Source of the DNA: Casuarius casuarius | Lineage: Eukaryota > Chordata > Aves > Casuariiformes > Casuariidae | Direction of reading: 5' to 3' | Length of the DNA stretch: 64,000 nucleotides | Assembly (NCBI GenBank): GCA_003342895.1 | Contig: PTFA01000081.1 | Location: forward strand, 1,949,463 to 2,013,462 | Part shown: in pieces, positions 25,201-37,070 of the stretch | Layout of the letters: the number at the start of each line of letters is the position of its first letter | Position numbering within the stretch: the stretch's first letter is position 1 | Translations under genes and position numbers: made by a program | Notes under the pieces: generated by a model | Databases searched by the model: none | Told to the model about the DNA's origin: nothing | The model's input: the letters and a program-made list of their open reading frames with translations, nothing else

Positions 25201-28200
25201 GAAGTTAATGCTGTAATTCCCTGCAATTTCAGCAGGAGTAGCAGGGCAAAGCAGGGACTATGAAACCTCATACTATAATCCTCTCCGGAAAATAAAACAG
25301 AAATTTCCTCTTCTATCTATCTGTCTCACTTCAGCTCTCCCTTCTCTGCCCAACACAGCTGAGGGCTGGGAGAGAGACAGACAGGATTAGCCACAGAAGA
25401 GTAAGTGGAGAGATCTGTTTTGGGATGAAATGAGGCCTCGTGAACCCAAACTGCTGCTTTGCACAAGCACCCTTCCTGTCCTGTCTGGTTTTCTCTCTTG
25501 GGCGTCCACTGCTATAGAGATGTTCCAGCAAAGAGCACAACACACACTCATCCTAAGTGAGGGACTGATCACTTGCCCTCAGTGAAGGATTCAGGTTAAA
25601 TCAAAGCCAGCTGCTTTACAGAGAGGCAGGCGGGTAAAAAGTTAAAAACAAAGTAATAATAAAAAATGCAAGCCATCTAGAACTTGCATACATAGGAAGT
25701 CTACTCTGTTCTTTCAAATAAATAACTCTAAGGTATTTAAACCTCATGCACATAAAGCAATTTTATAACTTCAAAAAATCATCCTCTTGCATTGTTGTTC
25801 TGCCCTAATAACTCTGAAATGTGCTACTCATCTCTCCCAGTTAAATATCCTGTTTCACAAGCCCACTCCTAGATATCTGAAACTGCACAGCATTTCGATC
25901 TAGCTTTAGGCATCTGACATTCCAAAGAATTAATATTTAAACTTATTATAAAGGAATGGGATTGCGTTAAGCATGTAGTATTTAGCAAAATATTCATATT
26001 AATAAATTTTTATATATATGAAAATACATAATACTATGCTCCAAAATTGACACATATATCTGTATTTTCCTTTTATTACAACCAAGACTTAGATAGGATT
26101 ATAAAGTGGAAGCTATCAAGTTTCGTTTTTATGGTATCCTTAGAATTATATTATCTTTCTCTGCCTGGGGGATTGTTGACTTCAGTATTTAAGGTACTTA
26201 ACCACAGCCACTTGTGAAAAAGCAATGAATCACAGCACTTATTTTAAATAATTCTAGACCCTCTGTCTCTTTTGGGGAAGTTTCTCATATTAACATCGTC
26301 ATACATAATCTTTCTCTTATATCCTATTATAATAGCTAAATGATTAAATAAATCTAGTCAGCTACAAAGTATCACTTGCTTTTTCCTCTTATATTAGACT
26401 TAAATTTACACATCACATACTCTCTCCCAAGCCAGCACGCGTAATTTATTTACAGCATTGGAAGGCAGGCAAAATACATCATCTACTGTTATACAAACTT
26501 CTACTAGGTATTAAAATACCAGGCCCCTGGAGACACATTTCATATAGTTCAGCAATGTTCCAAAATAAACCAAAGCGCCAACCCCTTAAGCGCTTAAAAC
26601 AACAATGGAGATCTGTATTAAAAAGTTAGTTTTACAGTATTTGATGATGTCGCCTTAGTGTCATTTTTCCCTCTGGCTAAACATGCAAAAAAACACATAT
26701 ATATTTGCTTTCCCGTCATTCTAAAAAGACCGAAAACTCTATAGCATTCACAAACCCTTCTTCTCATCACACATGTAAATGCAAGAATTAAGAGCAGTTT
26801 AAAATGTTTTTCATTTGTTTAACCCTTAGAATAAACTTGATCAGGTATTCTCAGTTAGAGTACTCCTTACCAATTCACTATGCAAAATAACCACGTATAC
26901 ATTCAGACATAATGATAGAAAAGTCAAACATGATTACTACATTTAAACCACTACAATAGCTAAAAAAAAAAAAGATATAACCCAAGCACTTCTTGATGAT
27001 TTGACTGAGTTCAACCTTGCAACTCCTATATGCACAAAACCTTAAATAATATAAAACGCAGAATTTGGATCTATTTCCTATTGCAGCTCTGGCAACATCT
27101 TTTCTGCCTTTCAAATAATCTCCTTCCTACAAATAATCTTAATGATTAACAACCATTTAATGTACCCAGACAAATCACTGTATCAAAAAAAAAAAAAGAA
27201 TTCCTTGTTCCAGGTTACTAGTGAAGCATGGATCCTGAGAACAGAAAGCTTTAGGTTCCATCTGAGATTTCACATACTAGATGTCAGAAAAGTAATGGGA
27301 GGGGAAGGGAAAGGGGGAAATCTTTGCCTCTATTTTTCAAAGCCTATGCGGAAGGGTAGTATTGCAATAGTCTGAACTGATACTCATCTGAAAAGAAAAA
27401 ATGGCCGTTGCTTTTTAACATGCTCCATTTAAATGCAATAAAATGGCATGAGTGGTTTTAACTGGTTGTTCAGTCTATGTCATTGTAACGCTCCCTGCTT
27501 TCAGGAGAAGATAACAGCTGTGCCATATTCAGAAACACATACTTTTGCTATTGTTTGCACATTTGTAGGGCAAGATTACACTGTTCCGCAGTTAGCAAGC
27601 GCTGCCCTTGCTTTGGAACCTAGTATTCTTTGAGTTGCATCAGTGTGCTGGGAAACGACGTTTGGTGGCTGAGAAAAAAACAAAGACAGCAGTCTATTAA
27701 AAACTGTTCTCGTGCACTGTGAAATGATTACTAGATTGCACGCCTTGTTCAAGCCTGTTGACATATAATGACAGAAACCTGGAGTACAAAATGGAGCACT
27801 TTGCATCCACATTCCTTCTGCAATTGTCCTGCCATCAACATCTTCAACAGTTCTAAAATCACTAAACACCAGAGGTCCATATTTCTAGAATAATGCTAAT
27901 CACCGTACTGAACGCATAAATTATATTCAGAGTACTCCAAATTTCCCTTCATACATAGTCTATATGTTATTCCACTTCCTAGCTTACAGATGGATTTAAT
28001 ACAAGCTTGTTATTTGTTCTACATGCTTTTCCCTGTACACAGGATAAAGAAGTTCTGTAATACTAGGGTTGAAATACTGAGCCAGGTAAGTTAGTTGCAA
28101 GACTCCCATTGATTTTAATCATTTAGAGTAAAATTTTGTCCCTACTATTCAACATACCAAGCATCTTTGCTCACTGACAGTAAAACAAAAAACTTTGCTA

Positions 28201-29339
28201 TAATACTGAAGTACTAATCTCCCAGAACGAAGTCATTTGCATTTAGCAGTTTCACTAAACTGAATCACCCAGCACTTCCAGAATATAATCTCACAACTAC
28301 TAAAAATCCTTTAGCATATGCTTTAACAGTTTATGTGTTTACAGGGTTGAATTCTAACACAGGAACGAGCATTTAGAGCTATCTGAGTAGGCAATTTAGA
28401 AAATGTTGAATCCTAAATATTTGTAGTCAATAAGACTACTCACAGAAACACAGTAACCTGCAAGATTTAGGTTTTAAATTGTTGTTTTCTTCCTACAAAA
28501 GAAGAAAAATTAATTTTCTTTTCATCCTATTTAAGAGAGTACATAATAATCCCTGTTTTCACTCCACATTAGTATAACATTTTAATCTGGCATTATTTCC
28601 TATTCTATACAATTCTACACAATAATAAGGTAGATATAATACCTATTATCTTCCTCTTTCCAACAGCTCTTTTTTTTCCTGAAGCAGAATCTTTTGTGCC
28701 TTTACATTGCAAGTACTGAATGCCTTTATATGACAGACTGATTGTTAGTTCTTCTGGTTTGTATTTACCAAATATTCTCTACTAGCAATCCATAAAACAA
28801 ACAAACAAAAAAATGATCGCATACAATTAAACCCCTTTTTTAAGGAAAGGCATGAAAGGGGCATCTTCAATTCAGTGACTCTGACTTTGCAACACAAATC
28901 ACCAGAAGAATTTCCTTCAACAGAAAGTAACTGAAAGTTATTTTCCTGTTCAAAATGGGTAAGCATTTTAGCTAATTTAATAAGGCAGGAGAAGATAGTC
29001 ACAGTTTACCCCAAAAGATTTCATGTGCATTTTCTCTGATCTGCAGTTTCTTCCCCTTTCTCCTCCTCCCTACAAAGGAAAAAAAACCCCGCAGATCTTA
29101 AAAAAGAAATAAAAAGGAGTTATATAACTACCAATTCAACTAAACCTTCAAATTCCCACTATAGAGAAGGGTTCAAGTGCATAATATTGTTAAGCAACAA
29201 ACAAGTTTGTAAGAGAAATACAATGAAAAGAAAAAAAAACGCATTGCTACAGCTCTATATAAAAATTTACGAAGTTTAGAGATAGCCATACAAGCAACCT
29301 CATTCCCTGTCACCTTATCAGCACAGGCGGCACTCAAGC
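22251..29339. other. Gene-free stretch, AT-rich core at 25.6-27.1 kb
   Basis: No exon recognised. Ancient-repeat-like phrases occur at about 23895-23945 (TTTGCACCGGAGTTAGGAAC then AATCAGGCC), 24355-24400 (AAATGGGAGAATCTGCTCCT) and 28095-28145 (ACTCCCATTGATTTTAATCA). The block 25640-27100 is markedly AT-rich. Confidence 0.6.
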
Positions 29340-29430
29340 ACTAGGCAGTCCCATTTGCTTCAGTGGGATAACTCCGGTAAATATGGACAAAGTGTATGAA
29401 AGAAAATGGCAGGATCAGGCCCTAGACCAG
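29335..29430. repeat. Ancient sauropsid interspersed repeat fragment
   Basis: CCCATTTGCTTCAGTGGGAT followed 50 bases later by GGCAGGATCAGGCCCTAGAC is the signature of a widespread degenerate repeat in archosaur and turtle genomes (cccattgacttcagtggga...tgcaggatcaggccct). Class uncertain. Confidence 0.55.
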
Positions 29431-32400
29431 TCAATATATCTAATAAGTCATACAACAAAAACACATGCTTTTGCTTTAGATCCCAGTACCGTAAGCTGTT
29501 ATTTACACAAGCACTATCATTCTGACCAAGGAAATAGTCACACAGGGTTGAAACTAAAGATTTAACCCTCCTTCTCGACAGCCAAAGAAAATTAATACAT
29601 TTCTACTACTTACTAGCTCTATGTTTGCCAAAGGCTGCTCTAATTAAAAAAAGAAAAAAAATACTTTCTCCTTGTCTGAATAACAAATACCTTCAACAAG
29701 GAAACTGCAACCCGAACAGCTTATTGTTTTGCCCACTGTAGGTTAATATCTGAAGTGGTTACTGCTAGGTCTGGGCCATTTGGATGATTTCCCAGTGGCA
29801 CAACTAACAGGATAAATCTCGTCATTTCTACTGAGTCATGAATCAGATACACTGAACGAATCTGGAAAAGAATGAAAATGAGAAGTGTTTCCTGGTAACG
29901 ACCATAATCAATGTCATTAAAAAAAAAAGATCGAGAGAGATTTGACATGTTTATAGATTACTCTTTTGTCACAACTAGAGCTTGCTTTCCCAAGACACAA
30001 AAGTTTCTTTAGTGCTGATAATATTTGTTTTGTCCTATGTTGCTTTCAAAATGATACAGCCTAGCATAAAATTCAATGAAACAAGACAAAAAAACCCCCA
30101 CAGAATCCCAGGAAAACATTGTAAAATGCACCTCATACCTTTTGGTACAATTATTCTGTGCCCGCTGGACCACTAATGCCTCTATGAAGCATTGTTTGGG
30201 TGCAAATACTCTGCCTTGTGACACACAGGGAAATCAATGATCAACAAGAGTGTGGTGAGTAGCACAGCCAATCATGCCAGAAGGGGGAGGCTGGGTAAAA
30301 ACGGGGTGTTGAAAATAAACAACTCCCAAACAGAACAAGATATGAAGCACTATTCCAAAATACTGATATTTCTAGTAAACAAACAACAGCCCCATCCTGC
30401 AAACTTTACATCCAAACGATCTGATTCCCAGAAGTAATCTTCACCACTACCCCTCAAGTTGTTGTTTGACTGTTCGTGTAAAAAGACTTGCTCAGGCATG
30501 GAAGCATTTTGCAGGATCATGACTTAAACACCGTGAAGCAGCAGAGTAACACCACAGAGACATTACAACAGCAGGATGCTTTTTCGCCCCCATTGTGATT
30601 ACTTCAAAGCTGCCCTTATTATTAATAGGGTAGTGTATCATTTTGATTCATTCTTCTTTGAAGAAAAAAAAAATCAAAAAAAATTAAAGACATGTTTAGA
30701 AAGAAATATTTTTTTACAGGCAACTATAAAAATTGATTTTGCTCTTGTTAAAGAGGGTCTTTTTCCCTCCCTACTTGCAGCTTTCAACTGTGGATAAACC
30801 AAAACCAGGAGGCGCAGCCTGTAATCTAACCCAGATTGTGGAGGGAATCACTGGGTACATGGTACTCTGCCGCAGGAGACCAGGAGACGCACTGGGTGAT
30901 GATCTGAAATCAAGCTGTCATCAGTTTCCTTTTTGAAACCTTTTACTGGGTAAGTCTGAGTACTTCCCTCGTTCCCACTTTTTAGCCATTGCTTGTTATA
31001 TCACATCCACATCCAGCTGGCTGTCCTTAGCCCTTTCCTTTATCTCCCTGGCAGGGCCATCGTTTTCAGGAGATGGGTTAGCCACTCCTTGAAAGCAGAT
31101 CAACTCTCCCATCCACAGCACAGCTCCTCTTTACCTACACTGTGCTCCAATTTTACGGTTAGATCGCAAAGTGAGGAACCGAGTGACTTCTCTCGTTTCT
31201 GTGGAACGGACTGCGGCGCACTTGACTCAAAAACATACAGTGCTGGGCAGGGACCTGGCGGCTGTCAGCAATCAGTGAGACAACTCCAAAATGCCCGAGT
31301 GGATGTTGAGGCACTTTCTGACACAGTACATGTTGGAAGGGGCAGCACAGCCCACACATTTGAAATCAGAATCTAGCTTGAAAATTTATTTTCCCTAACT
31401 TCTCCTGCAAATATCTTTGGAAAAAAAATTAGTGCTGCCGTCTTTGGAAAATCCAGCAATATCCATCAAATCACCAGGCTCAGTATTTGAACCTAATCCT
31501 GCTCATGAACACCGCCTACTTACTCCCATGAGTCAAGTCACCCAAACATTGATGCAACCACAAGGTAACACCCTCGATAGAAAATGTATTAAACAAAAAA
31601 CAGCAACAAAACTTAAAACATAAGCTTTTTCACCTGTGGCAAAAACAGGAAACCAATCGGTCACGCGAGATGAATTTGGATCCTTCTCCCAGTGCCCACC
31701 TACATCTGCTGTAAGAAGCCCCAACTGAGTAGAACTTATATTTTATTTCTTTTTTCCCTCCTCACACCCCTGGCCCTCTGCAGCAGCAATAGCAGGAATA
31801 TAAATGAAAGAGGAGTAAGTAGCTCGATGGGAAAAAATAAAGTGCTTCACCAGCTTACTTGGGTAAGGCAACGCATGGGTATGTTTTTAAGCTGGTTTGA
31901 ACCTGAGCTAAGTGGCACAACGTAGCTCCCAGGGCCATGAGGGACTCAGACATCCCAAGAGCGCCAGCAGTAGCACAGCAGTACTAGAGCTTTTGGCTGT
32001 CCCCTCATACTCCTTCATGATTCCTCCTTCTCCCCCCCCAAAAAATAATCTGATTCTGTGTAACAGAGCTTTGTCAAAATAGGAACACTTTTTTTTTTTT
32101 AATCAGAAGTGTAGAACTGCAGCAGTAACAAAGAGAAAAATAAAAAAGCTCATTTATAACCTGCTGCTCCACTCTGTATTGAGTGGTGATGAATAAACAC
32201 ATCCTACAGTTTGCAGGTCGGACCTAGCACAGATTGAGGTGTTCATTAACATAACTTTGTGGCAATGAGGGGTCCCATCACCCTAGGTAACAAGCTCACA
32301 AAAGAGAACGTTACCAGTCTAAGGGCACACAGTCCACTTCATTCTTCAAAAGAACCGAAAGAAGGAAATACACTGAAAAACTCCTAGTGGGAACCGTCTT

Positions 32401-32622
32401 ACCCCAGCAAGACAACAGCACATACATTTTTAAAATGGGAACTGGGAAAGGACTGAGAGAAAAAGCAATCAGCTATTAAACCTTACAGAAGACATTGCTT
32501 TAATATTAATAACCTATGTGCATATGTCTGTGCAAGTAGCTTCATAGCGTAAAGGAATGCTTGAATTCCCTCTGAACCCATCCATTGATTGCTTGGAGGG
32601 ATTACTTCAAAACCAAATTGTG
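29431..32622. other. Gene-free stretch
   Basis: A 127-codon plus-strand ORF at 30993-31376 has no recognisable product. Nothing else supported. Confidence 0.6.
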
Positions 32623-32660
32623 ATTAACAAGTTCTAGCTCAATTAACAAGTTCTAGCTCA
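32623..32660. repeat. Exact tandem duplication of 19 bp
   Basis: ATTAACAAGTTCTAGCTCA occurs twice head to tail (32623-32641 and 32642-32660) without mismatch, so the duplication is recent or under constraint. It lies about 0.65 kb inside the probable GLIS1 intron 1. Confidence 0.95.
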
Positions 32661-33307
32661 AAAGGGTGACACAGCGGGCAACTCCTAGCCTAAATTCAAC
32701 GGCACTTCTTCTAACAGCGGACAGATGAAAATCTGGCATTTGTTAGCTAGCTGAATTTGACCTTATGCCATGCTTTTCAGGCACCAGGAATCCTGAGTCT
32801 GAGGATTCACCGCCTGAATCCAGCATTTGTAACACCTCCTTGAAATACAAACTACNAATCCAAGCAACCATGGTGAAACTGTTGAATAAGAACCAGGCAT
32901 TTATTGTCGGTCAGGCATACGCACAAACAAACACCCCGCACGCACGCTCGCGCACGGCGGAGACCAACCCTGCGTGCAGAGCCACCCTTAAAACAACCAT
33001 CTCCAGGAGGCAACCAAACCGGGGGGCAGTCACCCCAGGGAATTAAAGAAGATGCTGGTCTCAGGAATTCTTAAAAAATACTGAGAAACGTTTTGCTGCC
33101 CATCTGCAAAACATGGTCCNGTTTATCTTGTATGTGGAAGGTGCATGAAAAAAATTTAAGCCTGGAGTATTAAATAAAGAAATTGGAGAATATCCTGAAG
33201 ACCAGAAAGAGAGGGTGGGGGAAAAAAAGCGACTGATACACATTTTTGTTTGGCTGGTGGATTTTTTTGGGGGTGCTGGTGTTCGGGCCGTGCGTTTTTA
33301 AACTCAC

Positions 33308-33610
33308 CCTTCACGCTTTGATGTTTCTGCTGCTGGAAATACTCTTTGGAGCCTTTAGCGCATCGAAGCTCGGGCGCCCTGGGGAGAATCGGGATCCTCT
33401 CGAATATGCTCGGTCTTTTGGGCACGAAATCGAGCAGCGGCACCGACATCTCGGGGGGGCTCTGCTGAGGCTCCGCGGGGTCGCCGCCGTGGCTGACAGT
33501 TATCGTGAAGGACATCGGCGGGTTGAGAAGCGCTTTGGCGGTGCTNCCGGGGCAGGTCGCTCGCGGCGGCTCCTTCGGCGGCGCTCCCCGGCGCCTGTCG
33601 GGCACCTGGA
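33308..33610 (-). CDS. GLIS1: Probable first coding exon of GLIS1 (partial, cut by gap)
   Basis: The minus strand has an open frame of 100 codons from the gap edge to a strong donor (AAGG/GTGAGT; exon ends at 33308, one base into a codon). Inside are MSFTITVSHGGDPAE, then VPLLDFVPKRPSIFERIPIL and a basic/Gln-rich end (KEYFQQQKHQSVK). No known domain is visible. Reasons for GLIS1: it is the neighbour downstream of NDC1 on the same strand in human; the exon sits in a CpG island; and the MSFTITVSHGG block weakly resembles the N-terminal part of the long human GLIS1 isoform as I recall it (MAFRIAVSGGG). GLIS1 is a GLI-similar zinc-finger transcription factor acting in the nucleus; its five C2H2 fingers would be in later exons, outside this window. 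In human the frame runs upstream of this Met, and here too it stays open into the gap, so the true start is probably in the gap. The product could be another gene's N-terminus. Confidence 0.62.
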
Positions 33611-35300
33611 NNNNNNNNNNNNNNNNNNNNNNNNNNNNNNNNNNNNNNNNNNNNNNNNNNNNNNNNNNNNNNNNNNNNNNNNNNNNNNNNNNNNNNNNNN
33701 NNNNNNNNNNNNNNNNNNNNNNNNNNNNNNNNNNNNNNNNNNNNNNNNNNNNNNNNNNNNNNNNNNNNNNNNNNNNNNNNNNNNNNNNNNNNNNNNNNNN
33801 NNNNNNNNNNNNNNNNNNNNNNNNNNNNNNNNNNNNNNNNNNNNNNNNNNNNNNNNNNNNNNNNNNNNNNNNNNNNNNNNNNNNNNNNNNNNNNNNNNNN
33901 NNNNNNNNNNNNNNNNNNNNNNNNNNNNNNNNNNNNNNNNNNNNNNNNNNNNNNNNNNNNNNNNNNNNNNNNNNNNNNNNNNNNNNNNNNNNNNNNNNNN
34001 NNNNNNNNNNNNNNNNNNNNNNNNNNNNNNNNNNNNNNNNNNNNNNNNNNNNNNNNNNNNNNNNNNNNNNNNNNNNNNNNNNNNNNNNNNNNNNNNNNNN
34101 NNNNNNNNNNNNNNNNNNNNNNNNNNNNNNNNNNNNNNNNNNNNNNNNNNNNNNNNNNNNNNNNNNNNNNNNNNNNNNNNNNNNNNNNNNNNNNNNNNNN
34201 NNNNNNNNNNNNNNNNNNNNNNNNNNNNNNNNNNNNNNNNNNNNNNNNNNNNNNNNNNNNNNNNNNNNNNNNNNNNNNNNNNNNNNNNNNNNNNNNNNNN
34301 NNNNNNNNNNNNNNNNNNNNNNNNNNNNNNNNNNNNNNNNNNNNNNNNNNNNNNNNNNNNNNNNNNNNNNNNNNNNNNNNNNNNNNNNNNNNNNNNNNNN
34401 NNNNNNNNNNNNNNNNNNNNNNNNNNNNNNNNNNNNNNNNNNNNNNNNNNNNNNNNNNNNNNNNNNNNNNNNNNNNNNNNNNNNNNNNNNNNNNNNNNNN
34501 NNNNNNNNNNNNNNNNNNNNNNNNNNNNNNNNNNNNNNNNNNNNNNNNNNNNNNNNNNNNNNNNNNNNNNNNNNNGGGGGGTGCCCCCGGCCCGGCCGCC
34601 CCTCACGGCCTCGCCCCGCCGCCGCCGCCGGGCCGGGCATCCCGCACGCCCGCGAAGGGCCCTCCCGGCCCCGGCCCGGTGACAGACCCCCACCTCCGCC
34701 CCGCGCCCGCTCCCTCCTCACGGGCCTGGCGAGAAGGGCAGCGCCGTCCCCTGCGCCCGCCGCTGCCAGGGCCCTCCCGGCGGCCGGGGCCTAGGGGCTG
34801 GGCCCCCACGCCGACCCGCAGCCGCGACACCCCACGAACAGCTTCCACGCAGAAGCCACAGCATGTCGCGGAGGGACAGGAGAGCGCTTTGCCCTCAGCC
34901 TGGGAAGCAGGAGAGGGGTTGGAGGTCGGTACCACTATGCTAGGACATCCCAAGGCAGTTGGGTGCACCCAGTGCTCCCCTGTATGGTGGCAGCGCCGGC
35001 CGGGACACTTAAGCTAGCCCTCGGTGCGAGCAGCACAGAGCGGTGACATTTGCGCTGGCTCCTCGTGGGCCGGCATGGGTCTGGAAGCAATCGAGCTGGG
35101 TTTATTAGCCTGGGCCTCGTTCCAAGCGAACGCGGGCTGAGCTGCGCTGTGCAGCTTTGCACCAGCACGGTTCAGCAACCCGCTCTGCGCTGGCTGGGGC
35201 ACGTCTGCACCCCGCTGCCCAGTGTGCTGGAGACCTGCCTGGAGGCACAGGTGCAGCGTCAGCAGGGCTGCGACCCACCAGCGCGGCTCACGGGCAGGCG
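33360..35300 (-). promoter_or_regulatory. GLIS1: CpG island, probable GLIS1 promoter
   Basis: CpG-dense, GC-rich sequence on both sides of the gap, most intense at 33380-33610 and 34576-34830 and fading to about 35300. GC-box-like CCCCGCCC/CCGCCCCGC motifs occur near 34612-34625 and 34696-34706. In contrast the neighbouring intron and intergenic DNA is AT-rich and CpG-poor. Direction is inferred from the exon at its left edge; CpG islands are often bidirectional. Confidence 0.75.
33611..34575. other. Assembly gap, 965 undetermined bases
   Basis: A run of n inside the CpG island. Both flanks are very GC-rich (CCG repeats at about 34616-34630), which is the usual cause of sequence drop-out. 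It probably hides the GLIS1 start codon, 5' UTR and core promoter. Confidence 0.98.
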
Positions 35301-35350
35301 TGGATCAGATTCACCCCTGGTTTACACAGGTATAAATCAGAAAGACATCT
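35285..35350. repeat. Possible ancient sauropsid repeat fragment
   Basis: GGATCAGATTCACCCCTGGT then TTACACAGGTATAAATCAGA resembles the degenerate 'ggtttacaccggtgtaaatcagg' repeat of sauropsid genomes. A similar phrase occurs near 36425-36470. Confidence 0.45.
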
Positions 35351-36629
35351 GGCTGGAAACCATTTCTGTTCACATCAGACCTAAAGGAGAGGCCTGAGAG
35401 ATTTAGCACGAGGAGGGACAGCTACTGAACTGGAGTCTCGCTGTGCATCTCCTGAGTGTCCCACAGCCGGAGGACAGAGGAGACCTCCATCTTCTAGCAG
35501 CACACATGCCACAGGGGGTGGCTTGCTCACAGTATTTCANCCCTCCCCATGATAACAACGCCTTGTGCCACCCTGCGGTGGGCGTAAAGCAATGGTCAAG
35601 GCAGGAGGGCATGACTTCTTTTTGCAAATGCTGTGACTGCTGTGGATTTGGTGGGAGGCCGCTCCCCAGATCAGGCATGGAAATCCTGAGGTGGAACATC
35701 AAACATCATGCTGTGAGCTAACGAGACGAGGTCTCGTTTGCAATGCCTCTTCTCTGAGGTCTCCTGGAGAAGGAGCTTGACAGCCTTTGCACTCAGTGGG
35801 AGCAGTAACAGGGCCTCTTTCCTCTGTAAGACCACATATTACTTGGTTGAAAATTGGTCAATGGCCTCAGAATTTGTTAGCAGGCAAAAGACGAAACAAA
35901 GAGGGAGAAAGCACCCGACAGCCACAGAGGCCTTACCGCTGTAGGAAACAAAGCCAAATCTCAGCTACCTGGCATGAACATTAAACTTTAACAATGATAT
36001 CCTGGGGATTTATAAAAACAAAGTAAACATTTTCAGCTATGTTCTCCCTCTGTGTAGCTGTTCTCTACAGCTCCAGACCCTCTCTCAGTGCTCTGCTAAC
36101 CTGTATCCATCCCCCAGTCCTGTCAGTCGACAGATTGCACAGCCCTCAGGAGAGAGCAGGTCTCTCTCTTCTATTCGGAAATGCTAATGGCACCTGGCAG
36201 TGCTACCAGAAACAACAATAATTTAAGACACAAGTACACTGCAGTAACGGTCTAACCCTCAGTGACATGTGAAGAGGCAGTAAAACTTGCTGGGGAAAAT
36301 ACTATTGGAGAAGGCGGTGTAACCAGGGTAATCCTGTCGGTTCCAGCAAAGGACAGACCTAGCATTTAGGTGGATCTTAAACGCGTGGCCGCAGCCTGTG
36401 CACATTTTACAGCTGCTTTGGCTTCAGTGGCATGATACGAATTCACACTGATATCTAAACCAGAGGATTTTTCCTAGAAAACAAGTAGCACTGGATACAT
36501 TTTATAACGTCCTAGAGGGGTTTTCTTTCATGGTTAGGGATCTTAACCACAGCAAGCCAGCAAAAGGATAAAATTCAACATCTTGACTGCCCTGACCTCA
36601 TTAACCCACATCGTCCTGAATTTCCGACC

Positions 36630-37070
36630 CCAGGCCACGCGCATGCTGCTCTGTGCGCAGTCTAATCCCATTTCTTGTTCTCACCGGCACCATTACCCAG
36701 ATTATACTGCGGAGCACCGGCAGGTGCCGCCCCTCGCTCAGCAGTAGCCGGGCCGGGCTCCGCGGGGCTCTGCGCGGGGACCATGGAGCATCCCCCATGC
36801 TCTGGGCACCGTCTGAGCCAAAAAAGCATTTTTCATGCTGCCCAGGAGCAAGGCTGCGGACCGAAGCGCATCACTGCTTAGCCACTGCTCCCCTGCGATG
36901 CCCGGCTCAGCCAGGACCGGGGTCTGGCCCAGCCCGTGGCAGCCAGGAGAGAGGCCTGTGTGGCCACCGTGACCCTCGCACCGCCCGGCTCAAAGGGCTG
37001 GTGGTTGCCTGCTCTGAGCTGCCGCACACCTGGGGGCCAGGCCGCAGCTCTCACTGATCCCCAAGGGCAG
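36630..37070. promoter_or_regulatory. GC-rich, CpG-containing patch
   Basis: Distinctly GC-rich against its surroundings, with CpG clusters at 36625-36660 (ACGCGCATGC, an NRF1-like half-site) and 36705-36785 (GCCGGGCCGGGCTCCGCGGG). It may be a separate small CpG island, an upstream GLIS1 promoter or a GC-biased relic. No transcript evidence. Confidence 0.4.

Larger units (their letters stand above)
1..33307 (-). other. GLIS1: Probable GLIS1 intron 1 (partial)
   Basis: No exon with convincing coding signal was found on either strand. The donor at 33307 opens an intron that runs left past the window edge, assuming the exon call is right. GLIS1 is known to have very long early introns in mammals. 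All ORFs here are short and unlike known proteins. The repeats and candidate regulatory stretches inside are listed separately. Confidence 0.6.

Noticed and set aside
30993..31376. 127-codon plus-strand ORF
   Set aside because: No domain, no splice sites of note, ordinary base composition; chance ORF.
33156..34794. Very long ORFs (397-521 codons) across the CpG island on both strands
   Set aside because: Most of their length is the undetermined gap, which is read as open. Only the minus-strand 33308-33610 part is supported.
36653..37057. 134-codon plus-strand ORF in the GC-rich patch
   Set aside because: GC-rich DNA opens frames by lack of stops; several overlapping frames on both strands are equally open.
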